From contig NZ_JALOCF010000002.1 of NCBI RefSeq assembly GCF_023227905.1, forward strand, positions 106,787 to 170,786: a stretch of DNA of 64,000 bases. The letters run 5' to 3'. Numbering within the stretch: the stretch's first letter is position 1; each line of letters opens with the position of its first letter. The DNA is from Methylobacter sp. GTDB lineage: Bacteria; Pseudomonadota; Gammaproteobacteria; Methylococcales; Methylomonadaceae. The notes under the pieces were generated by a model. That model worked only from the letters and a program-made list of their open reading frames with translations, made no database searches and had not been told where the DNA came from. Positions 9,116-17,612 of this stretch are shown here, one piece after another. The position numbers and the translations under genes were made by a program.

Positions 9116-11008
9116 ATGAAATTAAAACCAACTAACGAACAAAAACAAATCATCAATCATCTATATGGTCACGCCATGGTTAAGGCTGGCCCAGGTTGTG
9201 CTAAAACATCCACATTAGCGTTACGAGTCAAACGTTTGCACGAACTAGGGTACAGTCCTAAAAGCATTGTCATCGTTACCTACAGCAAAGGATTGACCTT
9301 AGATATCAAACGAACCTTAGCAAAACAGCTCCACCCGGCAGTGGCAAAAAAAGTTACCGTGAAGACCATACATGGCTTGGCCTTACAGCTAGTTATGCAA
9401 TACCACAAAAAGCAAGGTCTATCACGACCTTCAGTCTTAAAAGACCAGAGAAAAAAGCAGTTTATTAAACGCTACGCTAAGCAAAACAAACTGAAAATAT
9501 CAGAACTAAACCAGGCTTTTTACCACTACGAAATTGGGAATGCCGCGAAAGTTGTAGCAACTCTAGGTGAAGAGAAAGCGGCATTGGCAAAATCAGCTTA
9601 TAAAGCCTATTCCAAGTACAAACAAAAACGTAATAAGGTCGATTTCGAAGACATGATAGGACAGGCTTTGAAATTGCTGAAGTCTGCCCCGGATGCGGCT
9701 TTTTTGCTGCGTTCATATGAGCATCTGATGGTCGATGAGCTACAGGACATTAACTACCCTCAAAAGGAGTTTATATTTGAGCTGTGCCAATATATGGAAA
9801 GCACCGTGCTGGTTGGCGATACTCATCAGTCTATCTACAAATGGCGTAATGCATTACCGCGCTATTGGGATGACTTGGTAAAAGCCCTAGCGCCCAAGCA
9901 ATTTACGCTAACACGGTCTTTTCGAATCCCCATAGAGGCATTGCCTTTAGTCAATGACATAGCAACCAGGATCAATAAGGATGCAGCCGTACTTACCAGT
10001 AAATTTGAGGGTGAAATACCCGTATTAGTAGACCTTTTAGATCAAGAAGCACAACACAGATGGCTAGCAAAAGAGATCAAGGCCTTGCGAGGTAAAGAGG
10101 TCGACATCACCAAAATCGCGATTTTGGCCAGAACCCGTAAAGAATTGAGTCAAACTGCCATTGCCTTACGGGCCCGCGGTTTAAATATTACCGAACGATA
10201 CCAGCCTACTAAAATCAATCAGCATAGAGCTCATTTGTTGGCGTTAATACAGTTAGTTTGTCTAGAACAACGTCGGGCAGCTAAAGGGTCTAAACGTTTA
10301 ACCCAGAAAGAGCATGAACTGGTAAAAAACCATATCGAAAACCTATGGTTAGGCAAAAAGTTAAAAGCGATATTGCAAGAACGATTGGCCGTTAAGCCTA
10401 AAGCGCTTCTGAGCGTTAAATCTGATTGTAAGAAGCACTATAAGCGGATAAATGTGTTGTCTAATGCTTTAAAACGGGCAGCTAAATTATCTAATGTAGA
10501 AAGCTCCGTCCAATGTTTGATAGACGCTACAAAGGCAGTGTTGAAGGACCGTCATGAGTATCACCACAAACTATTACAGAGAGACCTGGTTGACATCAAG
10601 ATAAAAGCCCGTGATTGCGCAAGTTTGGAGGATATCGATGCTGAATGGTTCGAATTATCTAAAAAAGATGAAAGACAGGGTGTGCAGATGATGACGGTCC
10701 ACAGCGCTAAGGGGCAAGAATGGGACTACCTATTTCTAATAAACGTGGTTAATGGGGTCTACCCACGATACCAGTCTAAACCTACAGCCCAAAAGGAGGA
10801 AAAACGGGTGTTCTATGTGGCAGTGACTAGGCACCATAAAAAGCTCTACCTTCTACAGACACCTGTACCTATAAAAATGATCCCTAAAAAATCAAAAGTT
10901 AACTCTGGATTTATTGAATCTAGAATCTTGGATGAACCATCATCCTTTATTGATAAGGATAAACAGGGTTTGGTCTACAAGGTTATTAAAGCTAAAACTA
11001 CTCATTAA
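9116..11008 (+). CDS. UvrD/Rep-like superfamily 1 DNA helicase with altered Walker A
   Basis: The 630-residue protein has the SF1A helicase motifs in order: Q-motif region (NEQKQIINH), motif I AGPGCAKT at 24-31, motif II VDELQD near 205-210, motif III GDTHQSIYKWRNA near 232, motif V VHSAKGQEWDY near 527 and motif VI VAVTR near 567. It is shorter than UvrD (about 720). In motif I the usual GxGKT is GCAKT: the glycine before the catalytic lysine is alanine, which could weaken ATP binding, although K30 and T31 remain. The stretch between motifs IV and V is Lys-rich and unlike that of housekeeping UvrD. It probably unwinds or translocates on DNA in the replication, repair or defence of a mobile element. 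Its neighbours are an unknown protein and a possible replication initiator. Confidence 0.85.
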   Translation: MKLKPTNEQKQIINHLYGHAMVKAGPGCAKTSTLALRVKRLHELGYSPKSIVIVTYSKGLTLDIKRTLAKQLHPAVAKKVTVKTIHGLALQLVMQYHKKQGLSRPSVLKDQRKKQFIKRYAKQNKLKISELNQAFYHYEIGNAAKVVATLGEEKAALAKSAYKAYSKYKQKRNKVDFEDMIGQALKLLKSAPDAAFLLRSYEHLMVDELQDINYPQKEFIFELCQYMESTVLVGDTHQSIYKWRNALPRYWDDLVKALAPKQFTLTRSFRIPIEALPLVNDIATRINKDAAVLTSKFEGEIPVLVDLLDQEAQHRWLAKEIKALRGKEVDITKIAILARTRKELSQTAIALRARGLNITERYQPTKINQHRAHLLALIQLVCLEQRRAAKGSKRLTQKEHELVKNHIENLWLGKKLKAILQERLAVKPKALLSVKSDCKKHYKRINVLSNALKRAAKLSNVESSVQCLIDATKAVLKDRHEYHHKLLQRDLVDIKIKARDCASLEDIDAEWFELSKKDERQGVQMMTVHSAKGQEWDYLFLINVVNGVYPRYQSKPTAQKEEKRVFYVAVTRHHKKLYLLQTPVPIKMIPKKSKVNSGFIESRILDEPSSFIDKDKQGLVYKVIKAKTTH

Positions 11009-11233
11009 TGCTGACTTATTACCATGGCATTAATGTTAGATAGCAAGCTGTGCGATGCCTTTACAAGAAGTGCACAATTTGCAAGTGATTATTGGGGGTG
11101 GTTTTATGGGGGTAGAGTTAAAAATACTCGTAAAACGGCTGCTTTTTGTGTGGGGAATGTGTGCTTATGAAGCATAATTTCAACAATATATATTATATAA
11201 GCAACTATTCAAATAATTTAAAAGGAGCCAAAT

Positions 11234-12067
11234 ATGAACACTACTAAATTAAGCCTAAATCTTTTTCAAAGCTGCCTAGAAGACAAAGGTTTTGAAGTAA
11301 AGTTCTTTTATGATCGAGTCAAACTCTATGTTGATAGCGCCAATAAAAAATCGAAAATTGAGCAAATAGATTCTACTGGGCCATGGCATGTAATTATTCC
11401 AAGAACACTACTTCATTACGACACCATGAGTCTATTGTTGGATGCACATCAACCCGATTTAAGCTATCTTGAAAAACTTGACCATGCACTAACAGGAGAT
11501 TATCTAATTAATTATATTGAATTCGCTATGGATATTGTTTCTAGCAACAAAGAGCAAATATTAAAATTAAGAAAGTTGATAGACCAATTACTGGTTTTTG
11601 AGCGAAAAAGAAGTGCCTATCAATTTTATTTTAATCATGAGGAAAATACCCATTACTTTGGATCAAGATATAAGCATAAAAATAACTTAGTTATTTATAG
11701 TAACAAAGAGTCGAAGCTTGATAAAACAAAACGTTGTGTACATATTGAATTGAGGTTTAGCGGATCGAGGATAATAAAAGGTCTGGGAATATATACTATC
11801 CAAGATTTAATTAATTTCTCTCATGAAAATATATGGGATCAAAATCTTGATCTTAAAGATCTTAACTACAATGCATTAGGCCGTATGTTGCCCGAAGCCA
11901 AGACTGGTTTAGCAGATAGTTCCTATTGGAGACTTGGACAAAAGATGGCCAATCAATACCGTAGTGTTCAAGAACTTCTGATGATGGAACCACATTGTGC
12001 TAAAGCACTGGTGCCAATCAAAGATCGTCGGATGTTCGAGTCGAGGTTGATCAGTGCATTGAAATAA
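11234..12067 (+). CDS. Possible rolling-circle replication initiator-like protein
   Basis: The start has a good ribosome site (AAAGGAGCC, seven bases before ATG). The 277-residue AT-rich gene has the pattern seen in plasmid and filamentous-phage replication initiators of the Rep_trans type. There is a hydrophobic strand with an acidic residue (YIEFAMDIV near 95-103), then THYFGSRYKHKNNLVIYSNK near 135-154, then a conserved-looking VHIELRF strand. In Rep_trans proteins the region 'T.Y.GSR...YD K...E.R' forms the catalytic core. I see no clear catalytic tyrosine motif, so initiator activity is an inference from fold-like spacing. Tandem location after the helicase fits a replication module. A palindrome at 12152 follows it. 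Confidence 0.55.
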   Translation: MNTTKLSLNLFQSCLEDKGFEVKFFYDRVKLYVDSANKKSKIEQIDSTGPWHVIIPRTLLHYDTMSLLLDAHQPDLSYLEKLDHALTGDYLINYIEFAMDIVSSNKEQILKLRKLIDQLLVFERKRSAYQFYFNHEENTHYFGSRYKHKNNLVIYSNKESKLDKTKRCVHIELRFSGSRIIKGLGIYTIQDLINFSHENIWDQNLDLKDLNYNALGRMLPEAKTGLADSSYWRLGQKMANQYRSVQELLMMEPHCAKALVPIKDRRMFESRLISALK

Positions 12068-12151
12068 ATAATCTACTATCTAATTGGAATGAATGAAATA
12101 GTGTATTCCGATAAATAGAGAAAAATTACAACCGTAACCTCCTTTCAACAA

Positions 12152-12181
12152 GCTCTCAATTGACAATTGTCAATTGAGAGC
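12152..12181. repeat. Perfect 30-bp palindrome
   Basis: The sequence GCTCTCAATTGACAA is followed directly by its exact reverse complement, 85 bp after the stop at 12067. The arms differ in sequence from the 8851-8880 palindrome but length and position after a gene are the same. It has no T tract. It sits in a 462-bp gene-free stretch (12068-12529). Confidence 0.9.
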
Positions 12182-12353
12182 ATCACTGATAACCATCACT
12201 TGATTTTACCCTGCCATTTATCATTCTCGGTAACCCTTCAAAATCAGCCGCCTGTTCAAACCTGAACAATTCGGGACCTCGTTGACAGTTTTTACGCATG
12301 ATTGATCTCCAGCATAAATATTTATAAGCTCTTGATTTTTAATGTATTATATG

Positions 12354-12370
12354 ATACAATATTATTGTAT
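12354..12370. promoter_or_regulatory. Inverted repeat, possible operator upstream of the island cassette
   Basis: ATACAATA and TATTGTAT flank a single T, making a 17-bp symmetric site in AT-rich DNA 160 bp before the first gene of the 12.5-16 kb cassette. Its size and symmetry fit a dimeric repressor site or a promoter region. No regulator can be named. Confidence 0.4.
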
Positions 12371-12529
12371 GAAATTGTGATTTCAATTTGATACACGTCC
12401 CTTTCATCGTCCCCAATATCCCTACGCGCGTCCCCTTAGACCATCGGGTTTGAAAATCCGGTGCGCTTTCGCGTGCGCGTAGGTTTGGTGCGCCTGGAAG
12501 AATTCAACCCTTTTTTATCGGAGATTTTT

Positions 12530-12805
12530 ATGAAGCCATCCACGATTGAAACCCTCGTCCCAGCTATTGAGGTTCTGGCCGACATTGTGACAAAAACCAG
12601 CGAGAATTATCAGCAGTTACTGCATCAGCCACAAGCTTATCCATTCTGCCGGGAGGCCGGACGTAGTTTGCGCTGTTTGTCGGATCGTTATGCCCAAGTG
12701 TTACTGGCGGCTTTCGACTATACGCCGGATGCGTACGCGGAAGACGACGACTTTGACGACACGAGCGACTCGCTTTCGGAGGAAGACATCGGCTCGGATG
12801 AATAA
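12530..12805 (+). CDS. Small acidic hypothetical protein of the island
   Basis: I start at the ATG at 12530 (91 residues) with CGGAG seven bases upstream; the frame stays open further upstream but without a ribosome site. The first part is helical and the last 25 residues are almost entirely acidic (EDDDFDDTSD). No known domain is recognised. It is the first of a run of short rightward genes ending at 15956, of a kind common on plasmids and integrative elements next to radC. Confidence 0.6.
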   Translation: MKPSTIETLVPAIEVLADIVTKTSENYQQLLHQPQAYPFCREAGRSLRCLSDRYAQVLLAAFDYTPDAYAEDDDFDDTSDSLSEEDIGSDE

Positions 12806-12925
12806 AGGCATTTTATAGCCGCTTATTCTAAGAGCTAGATAACGACGCGTGGCGGCTTGAACTTTATCCAATGCTTCCGCCGCGCGTTTTGTCTCGATAA
12901 TTATCGATTACAGGAGAGCCTTAAC

Positions 12926-13246
12926 ATGGGCACTAAATCAAACTCAACGACACGCTTTGAGCTCGGACAACTCTATGTCACGCCAAATGCACAGGCCGCG
13001 CTGGAACGTTACCAGATCAATCCTCTACTCTTGCTCGGTCGGCATATGACCGGCGATTGGGGTGATGTCTGCTCCGAGGATGCCAAGGCTAATGAGGAAG
13101 CCCTCCAGTTGGGAGGGCGGCTCTTTTCCGTCTATGTCCTGCCTTCACCGCAGGGAATGCTCGAGGCTTTGGCACCGATCAAGGTCTGGATCATCACGGA
13201 AGCCGATCGTAGCGCAACGACCCTGTTGTTGCCCGAAGACTATTGA
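12926..13246 (+). CDS. Conserved plasmid/integrative-element protein of about 106 residues
   Basis: The ATG at 12926 is preceded by CAGGAG; this gives 106 residues. The sequence FELGQLYVTPNAQAALE, the central GRHMTGDWGDVCSEDAKANE and the ending WIITEADRSATTLLLPEDY match a small protein family I know from plasmids and integrative elements. Members are usually annotated as hypothetical or wrongly as restriction subunits. No catalytic motif is evident and the function is unknown. It belongs to the cassette with radC and the tyrosine recombinase. Confidence 0.75.
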   Translation: MGTKSNSTTRFELGQLYVTPNAQAALERYQINPLLLLGRHMTGDWGDVCSEDAKANEEALQLGGRLFSVYVLPSPQGMLEALAPIKVWIITEADRSATTLLLPEDY

Positions 13247-13371
13247 TCGAGCTAACGGTTTAGGCAGCTGTGGGTGCTTCGATCACCCGCACGACTTTTA
13301 TAAACCTTATTCAGCCAGCAAATTAACAGATGACTGGCTGCTTTGTTATTAATGCCATTTGGAGAAACACC

Positions 13372-13704
13372 ATGACCACAAAAACTGAAACCCCAGCAGC
13401 AACTAAAGCCCCTACCGAAACCAAAACCGATGCCAAAGCCGCACCGGAGAAGACAGCAAAAACACCTGATGCTACGGCTGAACAGACCGCTGACTCTGCT
13501 TCACCCAGCACGGCAACCACCGACGCGGGCACACGTTCTCTCCCTAACGCGCTATCGCCGGACATTATAGAGCTGCTTACGGAGTTGCGCGATACGGTGA
13601 AGGGCTTAAATCCGCGCAAGCATACCCCCAAGACTTTACGTCGTGCGTTGGCGAATGTCAGCGACATTCTGGCCGACATCGACAAACTCTATCAGCAAGA
13701 TTGA
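13372..13704 (+). CDS. Hypothetical protein with Ala/Thr/Lys-rich N-terminus
   Basis: The ATG at 13372 follows GGAG by seven bases, giving 110 residues. The first 60 are low-complexity (Thr, Ala, Lys, Pro, Glu) and probably disordered. The C-terminal 45 residues form an apparent helical unit (DIIELLTELRDTVKGL, then TLRRALANVSDILADI). There is no known domain, signal peptide or membrane segment. Spacing and direction fit the surrounding cassette. Confidence 0.6.
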   Translation: MTTKTETPAATKAPTETKTDAKAAPEKTAKTPDATAEQTADSASPSTATTDAGTRSLPNALSPDIIELLTELRDTVKGLNPRKHTPKTLRRALANVSDILADIDKLYQQD

Positions 13705-13847
13705 TACCTCCTTATTACCTTAACGGTAACCAACCGCTGTCTGTCGCCCCGCTGTTAGGCTGACGGACATCCCATGAAACCAGACGTGACATTGTGATGG
13801 GCTCTCCTGCCCAGACTTTGCCACGTCTATTGATCAGGAAAACACCC

Positions 13848-14342
13848 ATGACCCGTCCTTTTAAGATTCACGAAACCCCCGGCCACTTTCAGGTTCTGCG
13901 TCCCGTTACCTCGGAAGAAATCCTGGCGATGGCCCGAGCGTTGATTAAGCACCAGTTTGCGCGCGGCAAAGCCCTGACCAATCCCATCGATACACGCAGC
14001 TATTTGATGCTGGAATTGGCGACCTTAGAACACGAGGTGTTCTACTGTGTGTTCCTGGATAACCAGCACCGGGTTTTAAAAGCCGAATGCTGTTTTCAAG
14101 GCACGATTGATGGCGCCAACGTCTATCCGCGTGAAGTGGTCAAACGGGCGTTACAACTCAATGCCAGCGCGTTGATTTTGGCCCATAACCATCCCTCGGG
14201 CGTTGCCGAGCCCAGTGAAGCAGATCGTTCGATCACCCAGCGCCTGATCGAGGCGTTAAAGCTGGTCGATATTCGGGTGTTGGATCATTTCATCATCGGC
14301 GGAGCCGATTATTTTTCGTTTGCCGAGCAGGGGCTGTTATGA
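13848..14342 (+). CDS. radC: RadC family JAB-domain protein
   Basis: The ATG at 13848 follows CAGGA and yields 164 residues. That is shorter than chromosomal RadC (about 220) because the N-terminal helix-hairpin-helix region is absent, which is typical of the RadC-like proteins of mobile elements. The JAB metalloprotease-like motif is clear: AHNHPSG near 115-121 with a distal acidic residue, and upstream ECCFQGTIDGANVYPREV. The true biochemical role of RadC proteins is unsettled; DNA repair is no longer supported. It is the fourth gene in the island cassette and lies 94 bp before the recombinase. Confidence 0.88.
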   Translation: MTRPFKIHETPGHFQVLRPVTSEEILAMARALIKHQFARGKALTNPIDTRSYLMLELATLEHEVFYCVFLDNQHRVLKAECCFQGTIDGANVYPREVVKRALQLNASALILAHNHPSGVAEPSEADRSITQRLIEALKLVDIRVLDHFIIGGADYFSFAEQGLL

Positions 14343-14377
14343 ACACACGCAGTATCGGCAATCAAGGTCCCATATCC

Positions 14378-14403
14378 GACACGTTAATACACATTAACGT
14401 GTC
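14378..14403. repeat. Perfect 11-bp stem-loop before the tyrosine recombinase
   Basis: GACACGTTAAT, a four-base ACAC spacer and the exact complement ATTAACGTGTC lie between radC and the recombinase gene. No T run follows. It could end transcription, or be a binding or crossover site for the recombinase that starts 34 bp later. Confidence 0.6.
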
Positions 14404-14436
14404 TGGCCCCGTGTCAAATAACGGCGAGGCTCCGCT

Positions 14437-15414
14437 ATGAACGCAATCACGTGTCTATCGATGTCATGTGTCGCGAGCGATGCTGATCGCTTAGCGTTGA
14501 TAGTGTACCTTGATCATTTGGCGCCATCAGGACGTCGTTCAATGCGTTCATTATTGCAACGCGTGGGAGCCTGTTTCGGCTGGCAAGGTGACTGCGCTGA
14601 GTGGCCGTGGCTGTCGTTGCGTTATGCCGCATTGATGCAATTGCGAGCGACGTTATCGGCAGCCGATTTGTCGGTGAATACCGTCAATACCACGTTAGCG
14701 GCGGTGCGTGGTGTGTTGAAAGCCGGTTTTCAATTGGGCGCGTATTCTGCCGATGAGTGGCAACGCATTCAAGCGGTGCCGAATGTCCGTGGACGACGTG
14801 TCACCAAAGGCCGGCAGTTGACGCCACGCGAAGTGGAAAGATTACTGGCCGCTTGCCGCGCCGACGACAACCCACTTCGTGCCCTGCGTGATGAAGTGAT
14901 TTTAACGGTGCTGCTGTATGCCGGCTTACGGCGCACGGAATTAGTTCGCCTCAACGTGGACGATTTCAATCCGCGTTCGGGGCTGTTGCAAATCCAGTTT
15001 GGCAAAGGCAACAAACAACGCGCCGTCAGTTTGCCGAATCCCGCCAAGCAAAAACTGAAAGCCTGGTTGAAGCAACGTGGTGCGATGGCGGGACCGTTGT
15101 TTGTGCATGTAGATGAACTGCCGTCCAAACAACGTCAAAAGCAAAACTGTAAAAAGCCAATGTCGGCAATACCTTCTGCGCTGAGCGCCCATCAAGTGTA
15201 TGCGTTGTTAAGAAGGCGTTGCCGACAAGCCAACGTGGCATTGTGTTCGCCGCATGATTTACGCCGCACGTTTGTCAGCCGCTTATTGGAACTCGGTGTC
15301 GATTTAAACACAGCACGACAATTAGCCGGTCATGAGCACGTGCAAACGACGACGCTGTACGACCGACGTTCGGACAAGAATCAGCGGCAGGCGATGGCGA
15401 ATTTCAGGTTTTGA
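14437..15414 (+). CDS. Tyrosine recombinase of plasmid/integron-integrase-like type
   Basis: A protein of 325 residues with GAGG seven bases before the ATG. An N-terminal SAM-like DNA-binding domain covers about 1-120. The catalytic domain shows the arginine in GLRRTEL (near 170), HDLRRTF (near 280), GHEHVQ (near 303) and the nucleophile in TTLYDRR (near 311). A lysine in GKGNKQRAVSLP matches the beta-hairpin lysine. Such enzymes cut and rejoin DNA at short inverted core sites. It is not adjacent to an obvious att site, but the 26-bp stem-loop just upstream is a candidate target. It forms part of the radC cassette and is distinct from the integrase at 16.5 kb. Confidence 0.88.
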   Translation: MNAITCLSMSCVASDADRLALIVYLDHLAPSGRRSMRSLLQRVGACFGWQGDCAEWPWLSLRYAALMQLRATLSAADLSVNTVNTTLAAVRGVLKAGFQLGAYSADEWQRIQAVPNVRGRRVTKGRQLTPREVERLLAACRADDNPLRALRDEVILTVLLYAGLRRTELVRLNVDDFNPRSGLLQIQFGKGNKQRAVSLPNPAKQKLKAWLKQRGAMAGPLFVHVDELPSKQRQKQNCKKPMSAIPSALSAHQVYALLRRRCRQANVALCSPHDLRRTFVSRLLELGVDLNTARQLAGHEHVQTTTLYDRRSDKNQRQAMANFRF

Positions 15415-15539
15415 ATGACAAGTTTCACGTCAGTTCCTAAGTTTCCAGCCGCAGCACTAGGGCCACATTTTTCTATTAAACCTATTTAAACCACTGACCG
15501 TGGAATAAACCCCATTCGATAAAATCGAGGAGATTAAGT

Positions 15540-15956
15540 ATGCCTGTAATTATTGAACACATTGATGCGATTGCCCGTCAAAAACAACGAGGCGTTTTAT
15601 ATATCGACTTTCGTCCGACGGCGGATGATGAAGAGCTCTTTAGCTACGACTATGAAGACGACGAACGCCGGCAAGCGCTTTTGGACTGGTTGGATCAACA
15701 AAGCATTGCCTGGTGTCGTTGTGCCGAGGTGGCTTCGGAAGACGGTTTTGAAGACTATGCCGGCCAGATTTATATCGATCTGGCGCTGGATGAATCCGAT
15801 CCTAAGTATTGCCTGTTGCGCGACCATTTGGAATGTCCCGATGGCTCGATGCGCGATAGCAACATGACGTTTTATCACTTGCCGTTAGAAGCTGCTATGC
15901 AAAATGCCCACCATGATGAACCAGGGTTTTGGGAACGCTGGGCGAAGGATTTCTAG
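15540..15956 (+). CDS. Conserved acidic hypothetical protein of integrative elements
   Basis: A GAGGAG ribosome site precedes the ATG at 15540. The 138-residue protein is acidic, with an alpha/beta pattern (GVLYIDFRP, then QIYIDLALDESD) and a C-terminal GFWERWAKDF. No membrane segment or known catalytic motif is present. Similar proteins occur beside recombinases on plasmids and genomic islands, from memory; the function is unknown. It lies 125 bp after the recombinase and ends the cassette. Confidence 0.6.
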   Translation: MPVIIEHIDAIARQKQRGVLYIDFRPTADDEELFSYDYEDDERRQALLDWLDQQSIAWCRCAEVASEDGFEDYAGQIYIDLALDESDPKYCLLRDHLECPDGSMRDSNMTFYHLPLEAAMQNAHHDEPGFWERWAKDF

Positions 15957-16108
15957 CAAATCCTTTGGTTGAGGCAGGCACGTTATGCAAAAAATTAAAA
16001 CGCAAAAATGTGTCCGTCAACATGACTAATCGACAGCAATTTTTAACCGAAACACAACGTGAAAAACGCGATGGAGTGAATAAAAAATAGCACGGCAAAA
16101 TTGAAAAG

Positions 16109-16140
16109 TTTTTTGCTGAAAAATTTTACTCAGCAAAAAA
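16109..16140. terminator. Bidirectional terminator-like inverted repeat
   Basis: TTTTTTGCTGA and its exact complement TCAGCAAAAAA surround a ten-base AT-rich loop. The flanking A and T runs allow termination in both directions. It lies in an AT-rich 262-bp gap between the 138-residue gene and the excisionase-like gene and probably separates the two modules. Confidence 0.5.
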
Positions 16141-16218
16141 CACCGCAAAAAACACGGAAAAAAGCGCGTTTTTGAAAACTGTAAATGCGCTGCACCTCAA
16201 CAACACAAGGTGCAATTC

Positions 16219-16596
16219 ATGTCAGCAAAAAAATCTGAAACCTCACATTCCATTATTCCCAGAATCATCCGTTTTCGTGATGCGCCATTCTATCTGGGGA
16301 TGGACAAGAATCGTTTTAACGCCGAAGTCAGACCTTCGCTGACCGAAATCAAAATCGGCACGCAAGGTATTGCCTTCGATCGCATTGAATTAGATGCCTG
16401 GGCCGATGACTACATTCTTCGGATCGGCAAACTCAGCAAACAAAAACAGGAGCAAAAACCATGGCAAAGAAAATCCCCGGCCTCGTCAAAAGGGGCGATT
16501 GTTGGCACATCGACAAAGTCATCAAAGGCAGACGCATTTGCCAAAGCACTGGCACAAGCGACCTCGAAGAAGCGCAAACCTTCCTTGCTCGATTGA
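16219..16596 (+). CDS. AlpA/excisionase-like DNA-binding protein
   Basis: I choose the ATG at 16219 (125 residues) because AAGG lies eight bases before it; a GTG at 16210 is also in frame. Residues 13-65 (RIIRFRDAPFYLGMDKNRFN followed by an AFDRIELDAWADDYI helix) resemble the winged-helix AlpA/excisionase type, in which the last helix follows a conserved 'F....ID.W' pattern. The C-terminus is a Lys/Ser-rich tail. The gene overlaps the integrase start by 136 bp in another frame, a common arrangement of directionality factors with their integrase. It probably controls excision or transcription of the element. Confidence 0.65.
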   Translation: MSAKKSETSHSIIPRIIRFRDAPFYLGMDKNRFNAEVRPSLTEIKIGTQGIAFDRIELDAWADDYILRIGKLSKQKQEQKPWQRKSPASSKGAIVGTSTKSSKADAFAKALAQATSKKRKPSLLD

Positions 16597-17507
16597 TGGA
16601 GGAAAACCGTCAGGCAACCGTTTATGGTGTTCGGCCCAAACGCACTTTTCGGGAAGCCGCGACTAAGTATTTATTGGAAGCGCAGAAGGCCAGCTTGAAA
16701 GACGCAGCGCTGCATTTGAAGATTCTTGATGCCTATATTGGCGACTTGGCTTTGGAGTCAGTTCACATGGGCACCTTGCAACCGTTTATCCAAACGCGCA
16801 GGCAAGAGGGCGTCAAAAACCGAACCATCAATTATGGCTTACAGACGGTCAGGCATATATTGAATTTGGCGGCAATGGAATGGATTGATGAATATGGTTT
16901 GACGTGGCTAGCATCACCACCGAAAATCAAATTACTCCAGCAATTGGATGCCAGAAAACCGTTCCCGCTGTCATGGGAACAGCAGGACAGGTTATTCAAT
17001 GAATTACCGGATCATTTGCTGAGGATGGCGCTGTTTAAAGTGAACACTGGTTGCCGAGAGCAAGAAGTCTGTTCCTTGCGGTGGGATTGGGAAGAATATA
17101 TTCCCGAACTGGAGGCGAGTATTTTTGTGATCCCTGCGCTGAAGGTCAAAAACCGATTGCCCAGAGTGGTGGTGCTGAACAGCATAGCAAGAACGGTTAT
17201 CGAACAATCACGAGGCCAGCATCCTGAGTATGTCTTTACCTATAAAGGTCATGCTGTGCAGACGATGAATAACTCGGCTTGGCAGAAAGCAAGAAAACGC
17301 ATCGAACTTCCAGTACGGATTCATGATTTGAAGCATACTTTCGGGCGGCGCTTGCGGGCAGCGAATGTTTCATTTGAAGATCGGCAGGATTTGTTAGGAC
17401 ATAAATCCTCACGTATTACAGACCATTACTCGTCAGCTGAAGTAGGGAATTTGATTGCAGCAGCTGAAAAGGTCTGCGTGAATGAGTTACTTAAAGCCAC
17501 GAAATGA
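16461..17507 (+). CDS. Phage-type tyrosine integrase
   Basis: A protein of 348 residues starting within the upstream gene. The N-terminus (PGLVKRGDCWHIDKVIKGRR) is an arm-binding-like domain. The core-binding domain follows to about residue 165, and the catalytic domain shows GCREQEV (Arg, near 195), HDLKHTFGRR (near 291), GHKSSR (near 313) and the tyrosine in ITDHYS (near 321). It should integrate an element at a tRNA 3' end. A 43-bp tRNA-like half gene begins 62 bp after its stop, with a terminator between. The last 13 codons are nearly repeated at 22439-22475, so a close relative once lay there. Confidence 0.92.
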   Translation: MAKKIPGLVKRGDCWHIDKVIKGRRICQSTGTSDLEEAQTFLARLMEENRQATVYGVRPKRTFREAATKYLLEAQKASLKDAALHLKILDAYIGDLALESVHMGTLQPFIQTRRQEGVKNRTINYGLQTVRHILNLAAMEWIDEYGLTWLASPPKIKLLQQLDARKPFPLSWEQQDRLFNELPDHLLRMALFKVNTGCREQEVCSLRWDWEEYIPELEASIFVIPALKVKNRLPRVVVLNSIARTVIEQSRGQHPEYVFTYKGHAVQTMNNSAWQKARKRIELPVRIHDLKHTFGRRLRAANVSFEDRQDLLGHKSSRITDHYSSAEVGNLIAAAEKVCVNELLKATK

Positions 17508-17524
17508 TTTAGAGCGCGCATAAA

Positions 17525-17566
17525 AAAGGGAATCAAGACGTTGTATCCGTTGATTCCCTTTATTTT
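17525..17566 (+). terminator. Intrinsic terminator after the integrase
   Basis: AAAGGGAATCAA (17525-17536) pairs exactly with TTGATTCCCTTT (17550-17561) across a 13-base loop and is followed by TATTTT. A-rich sequence on the other side lets it work in both directions. Confidence 0.85.
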
Positions 17567-17569
17567 ACA

Positions 17570-17612
17570 TGGGGCTGGCGATGGGGATCGAACCCGCGAC
17601 CGGCTGATTAAG
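17570..17612 (-). other. 3' half of a tRNA (Lys-like), probable attachment-site remnant
   Basis: Read leftward, the segment runs from CTTAATCAGC through a T-arm-like GGGTTCGATCCC to a terminal CCA. This matches the part of a tRNA from the anticodon loop to the 3' end; the leading CTTAA suggests anticodon CTT (Lys). The outer T-stem pairs are imperfect. To the right, where the 5' half should lie, the sequence is unrelated. This is the usual form of an integrase target left as an orphan copy. Confidence 0.55.

Noticed and set aside
12354..12370. Promoter assignment for the cassette
   Set aside because: The symmetric site is real but no convincing -35/-10 pair could be fixed, so it is listed only as a possible operator.
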